A stretch of DNA of 16,408 nt from an uncultured Clostridia bacterium (GTDB lineage Bacteria; Bacillota; Clostridia; Christensenellales; Aristaeellaceae), in contig CAKUOX010000052.1 of NCBI GenBank assembly GCA_934670175.1, positions 1 to 16,408 of the forward strand, given 5' to 3'. The position numbers were made by a program, and so were the translations under genes. The first letter of the stretch is position 1. Each line of letters begins with the position of its first letter. The notes beneath the pieces are model-generated. The model was not told where the DNA came from. It saw nothing but the letters and a program-made list of their open reading frames with translations, and made no database searches. This document shows positions 12,419 to 16,408 of this stretch, piece after piece.

Positions 12419-13470
12419 AGCGGTTTACAGCCTGCATGCTTGCATTGCTTCTGCTGGCGTTTATGCTGCCTGGCGCGCTGGCGGAGAACGACGGCGACTG
12501 CGTGTATTCGCTGGTGGACGCGGACGGCAAGCGCCTGACGCGGCGCGCAGGGCGCATGTATGAGGGCGACGAATATATTTCGTCCGACAATACACTCTAC
12601 CGCGTGGCGTTCGTAGACGATGAGCGCTGCGTTGCCACGGCGGAAAAGCTGGGGCGCGCAGACGCCGACCTGCCCGCGCTCGCGGCCCTTTCCGCCCGTG
12701 CCGAGGATGGAAAAAAACTGATCTGCATGTATTCCACGCACTCGGATGAATCCTATGTGCCCAGCGACGGCGCATCCTCACTGTGGAAAAACGCGGGCAT
12801 CTACGATGTAGGCGAAGCGCTGAAGGATAATCTGGAGGAAAAGGGCATCACCGTGGAGTATTCGGATAAATCCTTCCTGCCGCACGACGCGGGCGCATAC
12901 AACCGTTCGCGCAGCACGGCGGAGGCCTACGCTGAAAAAATGCCCGACGCCATCATCGACATCCACCGCGACGGCGTGGACGCCGACGAATATGAAACCG
13001 AAGTCGACGGCGAAGACACCAGCATGGTGCGCCTGTTCGTGGGGCGTTCCAACCAGAACGCCGCCGAAAACAAGGCCTTCGCCCAGCGCCTGAAGGCTGC
13101 GGCGGACAAGGCCTATCCAGGGCTCATCAAGGACATTTTCATCGGCAAGGGCAATTACAACCAGGAGCTCTATCCGCAGGCGATCCTGCTGGAATTCGGC
13201 ACCTATGAGATTGAAAAGGAAAAGGCTATCTCCGCCACGCAGTACATGGCCGATGTGATCGACGATGTGCTCTACGGCCCGTCCGCGCGGGCCTCCACAG
13301 GTGAAAAGAACACGAACGCGGCAAAAGGCATCGCCTGGGCTGTGGGAATCGCGCTGGTGGGCGCGGCGATCTATGCGCTGGCCGCCACAGGACGCTTCGG
13401 CACGGCGTGGGGAAAGCTGAAAAACGGCATGCAGGAAATGGGCGCGGGACTGTTCGGGAAGCACAAATAA
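12415..13470 (+). CDS. spoIIP: SpoIIP-like peptidoglycan hydrolase (stage II sporulation protein P family)
   Basis: The product has 351 residues: a signal peptide (1-23, ending ALA before E24), a linker, a SpoIIP amidase/endopeptidase domain (about 100-288), and a C-terminal hydrophobic segment (304-325) with a basic tail. Domain motifs are clear: ICMYSTHSDESY (103-114, H109 and E112), DIHRDG (182-187), RLFVGRSNQNAAENKAFAQRL (206-226), YPGL, YNQELYPQAILLEFGTYE (248-265, E260). In spore formers SpoIIP cuts septal peptidoglycan with SpoIID and SpoIIM during engulfment. The usual protein is held by an N-terminal membrane helix; here the anchor seems to be at the C-terminus. ATG 12415 overlaps the preceding stop and has GGGAGG 7 bases upstream. 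A paralogue with another task cannot be ruled out. Confidence 0.85.
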   Translation: MKRFTACMLALLLLAFMLPGALAENDGDCVYSLVDADGKRLTRRAGRMYEGDEYISSDNTLYRVAFVDDERCVATAEKLGRADADLPALAALSARAEDGKKLICMYSTHSDESYVPSDGASSLWKNAGIYDVGEALKDNLEEKGITVEYSDKSFLPHDAGAYNRSRSTAEAYAEKMPDAIIDIHRDGVDADEYETEVDGEDTSMVRLFVGRSNQNAAENKAFAQRLKAAADKAYPGLIKDIFIGKGNYNQELYPQAILLEFGTYEIEKEKAISATQYMADVIDDVLYGPSARASTGEKNTNAAKGIAWAVGIALVGAAIYALAATGRFGTAWGKLKNGMQEMGAGLFGKHK

Positions 13471-13511
13471 GCGCAGGCAGTCCCCTTCCGTGTCTATTTA
13501 TCAATGATGTG

Positions 13512-13537
13512 AACCACCCGTCTGACGGGTGGTTTGG
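13512..13537. terminator. Terminator between convergent spoIIP-like and recF genes
   Basis: AACCACCCG (13512-13520) pairs with CGGGTGGTT (13526-13534), loop TCTGA. Short T-runs follow on the plus strand (TTTGGTCTGCTTTCC). It lies 41 bases after one stop and about 34 bases after the recF stop on the opposite strand, so it may serve both. Confidence 0.65.
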
Positions 13538-13567
13538 TCTGCTTTCCTATTTTCCGTCCTGACAGAC

Positions 13568-14662
13568 TCAGCGCTCAATTTTCCGGATTCCGCCGTCCGC
13601 CACGCGCCATACGGCGCCGGTCTCCGCGCCGGCAAGGTCATCCATATCCGTGCAGGTCACGATGGTTTGAATGCCGGTAAGCCGCGCCAGCAGCTGACGG
13701 CGGCGCGATGGATCGAGCTCGCTCATCACGTCGTCGAGCATCAGCACCGGCCATTCACCCAGCTCGTCGCGCATGACGGTCAGCTCGGCCAGGCGGATCG
13801 CCAGCGCAGCGGTGCGCTGCTGCCCCTGAGAGCCGAAGGCGCGCACCTCGCGCGCGTTTACGGTGAGCAGCACCTCGTCGCGGTGCACACCGACGGTGGT
13901 GCTCAGGCGGCGCAGATCTGTCTCTCGCGCGGCAAACAGCGCATCCAGCTGCGCCTGCACCTGTTCCCCGCCGCGCACGCAGGGCTGGTATCGCACGCCG
14001 AATTGCTCGCGCCCGCCCGCGATGTCCTGATAAATATCCTGTGCCGCGACTGCCAGCTTTTCCACATATTCCGCGCGCCTGCCGGTCAGCTCCGCGCCCG
14101 CCTCGGCCAGCTGCTGATCCCACATATCCAGCGTACCGCGCATGGATGGGCTCGCCAGCGCGGCCTTCAGCGCCTCGTTGCGCTGCTTGAGCGCGCGATT
14201 ATAGCGCTGGAGCGCGTAATAATAGGCGGGGCGGATCTGCGCCAGCGTGATGTCCACCATGCGGCGGCGTTCCGCGGGGCCATCCTTCACAGTGCGCAGA
14301 TCCTCCGGCGAAAACAGCACGCCCGCCACATGCCCCATCAGCTCGCCCGAGCGCGCGGCCTCGCGTCCGGCAATCTTTATTTTGCGCTTGCCCTGCGCCG
14401 GCATTATGATCTCCACATCGTGGCCGCCGTCGCGGCGCTCGGCGCGCAGCTGCACGGAGGCAAAATCCGCGCCCCAGCCGATCAGCTCCCGATCCTGCCG
14501 CGTGCGGTGTGAACGACCGGTGCAGCACAGATACACGGCCTCGAGCAGGTTCGTCTTGCCCTGACCGTTATCGCCCAGCAGCACGTTTACGCCCGCGCAG
14601 GGTGCAAAATCGCATTCGGCATAGCTGCGGTAGTTTTTCAGTTTGACGTCGGTAACGCGCAT
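13568..14662 (-). CDS. recF: DNA replication and repair protein RecF
   Basis: The 364-residue SMC-like ATPase has standard length. It binds gapped DNA and, with RecO and RecR, helps load RecA at stalled forks. Motifs in order: LKNYRSY (8-14), Walker A GDNGQGKT (30-37), the HRTRQDRELI region, LFSPEDLRTVKDGPAERRRMVD (116-136), GVHRDE (258-263), the ABC-type signature FGSQGQQRT (276-284) and Walker B VLMLDDVMSELD (306-317). ATG 14662 is chosen because GGGGAGGAG lies just upstream and LKNYRS is then at the expected distance; a GTG five codons earlier would overlap that ribosome site. It follows typA by 63 bases. recF usually sits with dnaA-dnaN-gyrB; none of these is seen here. Confidence 0.95.
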   Translation of the reverse strand: MRVTDVKLKNYRSYAECDFAPCAGVNVLLGDNGQGKTNLLEAVYLCCTGRSHRTRQDRELIGWGADFASVQLRAERRDGGHDVEIIMPAQGKRKIKIAGREAARSGELMGHVAGVLFSPEDLRTVKDGPAERRRMVDITLAQIRPAYYYALQRYNRALKQRNEALKAALASPSMRGTLDMWDQQLAEAGAELTGRRAEYVEKLAVAAQDIYQDIAGGREQFGVRYQPCVRGGEQVQAQLDALFAARETDLRRLSTTVGVHRDEVLLTVNAREVRAFGSQGQQRTAALAIRLAELTVMRDELGEWPVLMLDDVMSELDPSRRRQLLARLTGIQTIVTCTDMDDLAGAETGAVWRVADGGIRKIER

Positions 14663-14689
14663 GCGGCTCCTCCCCACAACGATGTTTAT

Positions 14690-14715
14690 GGGCGCGCGCA
14701 GAACTGCGCGCGCCC
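14690..14715 (-). terminator. GC-only hairpin between typA and recF
   Basis: A perfect 11-bp stem (GGGCGCGCGCA 14690-14700 with TGCGCGCGCCC 14705-14715) lies 10 bases after the typA stop on the minus strand. No T-run follows (ATAAACATCG). It may attenuate transcription or protect the RNA end rather than fully stop read-through into recF. Confidence 0.4.
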
Positions 14716-14725
14716 TTCATAATGA

Positions 14726-16408
14726 TTATATCTGGCCTGCCTTTTTGCGGGCCTCCAGCTTTTTGCGCGCCTCGGTGCCCAGCACCTTCTTGCGCATGCG
14801 GATGGATTTCGGGGTGATCTCCACCAGCTCGTCATCATCGATGAATTCCATGGCCTCTTCCAGCGTCGGAATGTGAATGCTGGTGAGCTTGTTCGTTTCC
14901 TCGGCGGCGGCGGCGTTGCGCGTGTTGGTCATATGCTTCTTGCGGCATACGTTCACGTCAATATCGCCGGGGCGGGAGTTGCGGCCGATAATCATACCGT
15001 TGTACACCTTCACGCCCGAATCCACAAATAGCTCGCCGCGATCCTGAACGCTGAAGAGCGCGTAGGAAGTGGTCACGCCGTCCTCCCAGGCGACCAGTGC
15101 GCCGGTATTGCGGGTGGGAATATCGCCGCGGTACGGCTTGTAGCTGTCAAATACGCTGCTCATCACGCCCTCGCCGCGCGTATCGGTCAGGAATTCGCTG
15201 CGATAGCCGAACAGGCCGCGCGACGGCACCTCGAATTCGAGGCGCATACGGTTTTCACCGTGCATGGAGATCAGCGTGCCCTTGCGGCGGCCGATCTTTT
15301 CGATCACCACGCCGGAATACTCGGTGGGCACATCCGCCACCATGATCTCCACCGGCTCGCACTTCACGCCGTCGATCTCCTTGTAGATGACCTCAGGCTT
15401 CGTGATCTGGAATTCATAGCCCTGGCGGCGCATGGTTTCAATCAGTATGGAGAGATGCAGCTCGCCGCGGCCATACACGCGGAAGGCGTCCGTGCTGTCG
15501 GTCTCCTCCACGCGCAGGGAGACGTCGGTCAGCGCCTCCTTTTCCAGGCGCGCGCGCAGATGGCGCGACGTCACATAGGTGCCCTCGGTGCCTGCAAACG
15601 GGCTGTTGTTGACGCAGAAGGTCATGGAAATGGTCGGCTCGTCGATCTTTACGAAGGGCAGCGGATCGGCCATGGCCACGTTGCAGATGGTATCGCCAAT
15701 CAGCAGGTCTGGGAAGCCGGAAATGGCCACGATGTCGCCCACCTTCACCTCATCGGCGGGCACGCGCTTGAGGCCGTCGTAGGTAAACAGCCCCGCCAGA
15801 CGCATCGGCGCGGACACGAAGCCCGAGCCGTACACGCAGCGAATGGCCATCATATTGGTCTTGATGGTGCCGCGCTCAATGCGGCCAACGCCGATTCGAC
15901 CCACATACTCGTTGTAGTCGATGGTGGAGACCAGCAGCTGGAGCGATTCATCCGGATCGCCCTCGGGCGCGGGAATATGCTCCATAATGCAGTCGAACAG
16001 CGGGCGCAGGTCGGTACCGGGCTTGCGCCAGTCCGTAGTGGCGGTGCCCGCGCGGCCGGAGGCATAAATGACCGGACTGTCGAGCTGCTCGTCGGTCGCG
16101 TCCAGATCCAGCAGCAGCTCAAGCGTTTCGTCCAGCACCTCGTCGCAGCGCGCGTCCGGACGGTCGGTCTTGTTGATGACGATGATGACCTTCAGGTTCA
16201 GCTCCAGCGCCTTCTTCAGCACGAAGCGCGTCTGCGGCATCGGCCCCTCGAAGCTGTCCACCAGCAGCAGCACGCCGCTGACCATTTTCAGCACGCGCTC
16301 CACCTCGCCGGAAAAGTCGGCGTGGCCGGGGGTGTCGACGATGTTGATTTTCACGCCCTTCCAATGGATGGCCGTGTTCTTGGCAAGGATGGTGATTCCG
16401 CGCTCGCG
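14726..16408 (-). CDS. typA: Ribosome-associated GTPase TypA/BipA, 5' end outside the window
   Basis: 560 residues are visible. The frame is open to the right edge, where it reads RERGITILAKNTAIHWKG, the switch I region, so about 50 N-terminal residues with the P-loop are missing. The GTG at 16354 is an internal valine. Then come G3 DTPGHADF, GEVERVLKMVSGVLLLVD, G4 NKTDRPDAR, domain II (YVGRIGVGRIERGTIK), the EF-G-like domains III and V (GRGELHLSILIETMRRQGYEFQITKPEVIYK; YRSEFLTDTRGEGVMSSVF), and the BipA-specific C-terminal domain (SRPGDIDVNVCRKKHMTNTRNA... to KSIRMRKKVL). The protein binds the 70S ribosome at the EF-G site and supports subunit assembly and stress or cold growth. Stop TAA at 14728-14726. 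Upstream of recF and probably co-transcribed. Confidence 0.96.
   Translation of the reverse strand, partial: RERGITILAKNTAIHWKGVKINIVDTPGHADFSGEVERVLKMVSGVLLLVDSFEGPMPQTRFVLKKALELNLKVIIVINKTDRPDARCDEVLDETLELLLDLDATDEQLDSPVIYASGRAGTATTDWRKPGTDLRPLFDCIMEHIPAPEGDPDESLQLLVSTIDYNEYVGRIGVGRIERGTIKTNMMAIRCVYGSGFVSAPMRLAGLFTYDGLKRVPADEVKVGDIVAISGFPDLLIGDTICNVAMADPLPFVKIDEPTISMTFCVNNSPFAGTEGTYVTSRHLRARLEKEALTDVSLRVEETDSTDAFRVYGRGELHLSILIETMRRQGYEFQITKPEVIYKEIDGVKCEPVEIMVADVPTEYSGVVIEKIGRRKGTLISMHGENRMRLEFEVPSRGLFGYRSEFLTDTRGEGVMSSVFDSYKPYRGDIPTRNTGALVAWEDGVTTSYALFSVQDRGELFVDSGVKVYNGMIIGRNSRPGDIDVNVCRKKHMTNTRNAAAAEETNKLTSIHIPTLEEAMEFIDDDELVEITPKSIRMRKKVLGTEARKKLEARKKAGQI

Noticed and set aside
13529..14512. 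Plus-strand reading frame over recF
   Set aside because: It is antisense to a clear RecF with all motifs; the product is low-complexity and rich in Arg, Ala and His.
16352..16354. GTG as start of typA
   Set aside because: The frame continues upstream to the window edge with the conserved switch I sequence RERGITILAKNT, so this GTG is an internal valine.

Overview
The window is ordinary chromosomal DNA from a GC-rich, spore-forming member of the Bacillota, probably class Clostridia. This rests on several things read from the sequence: a SpoIIP-type sporulation hydrolase, a tetrahydrofolate riboswitch ahead of an ECF-type folate transporter gene, the pta-ackA-yceD-rpmF order, strong purine-rich Shine-Dalgarno sites, and near-consensus sigma-A promoters (TTGACA/TATAAT) that stand out as AT-rich patches in GC-rich DNA. 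I cannot name a genus. An uncultured gut lineage is a guess.

Layout. Positions 1-473 hold the 3' end of a MerR/TipAL-type regulator gene with a TipAS drug-binding domain. A perfect hairpin separates it from a convergent three-gene operon on the minus strand (2326 to 538): padR, a DUF1700 membrane protein and a DUF4097 beta-repeat protein, joined by ATGA stop/start overlaps and driven by a strong promoter with an embedded palindrome. Back to back with it, a plus-strand promoter (2420-2448) makes a long leader with a THF riboswitch and a hairpin that masks the ribosome site, followed by folT and folC (folate uptake and polyglutamation), which end at a strong terminator. Next comes a lone AT-richer secreted or lipoprotein-like gene of unknown function (4877-5515) with its own promoter and terminator.

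Central carbon and translation block. A LacI-family regulator (5725-6762) precedes pta and ackA, the phosphotransacetylase and acetate kinase pair that makes ATP and acetate from acetyl-CoA. Directly after ackA a consensus promoter drives yceD (DUF177) and rpmF (ribosomal protein bL32), closed by a terminator.

Right-hand part. A minus-strand 524-residue SseB-like protein of unknown role (11615 to 10041) has a perfect consensus promoter. Divergent from it is a two-gene plus-strand operon, a DUF1614 membrane protein and a SpoIIP-like peptidoglycan hydrolase, coupled by ATGA. Convergent with that pair are recF (14662 to 13568) and the translational GTPase gene typA/bipA, whose 5' end lies beyond the window.

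No transposon, phage, CRISPR, tRNA or rRNA gene was seen. The points most worth a second look are the riboswitch expression platform, the 19-residue ladder in the DUF4097 protein, the SseB-like protein, the SpoIIP variant with a C-terminal membrane segment, and the AT-rich orphan gene.
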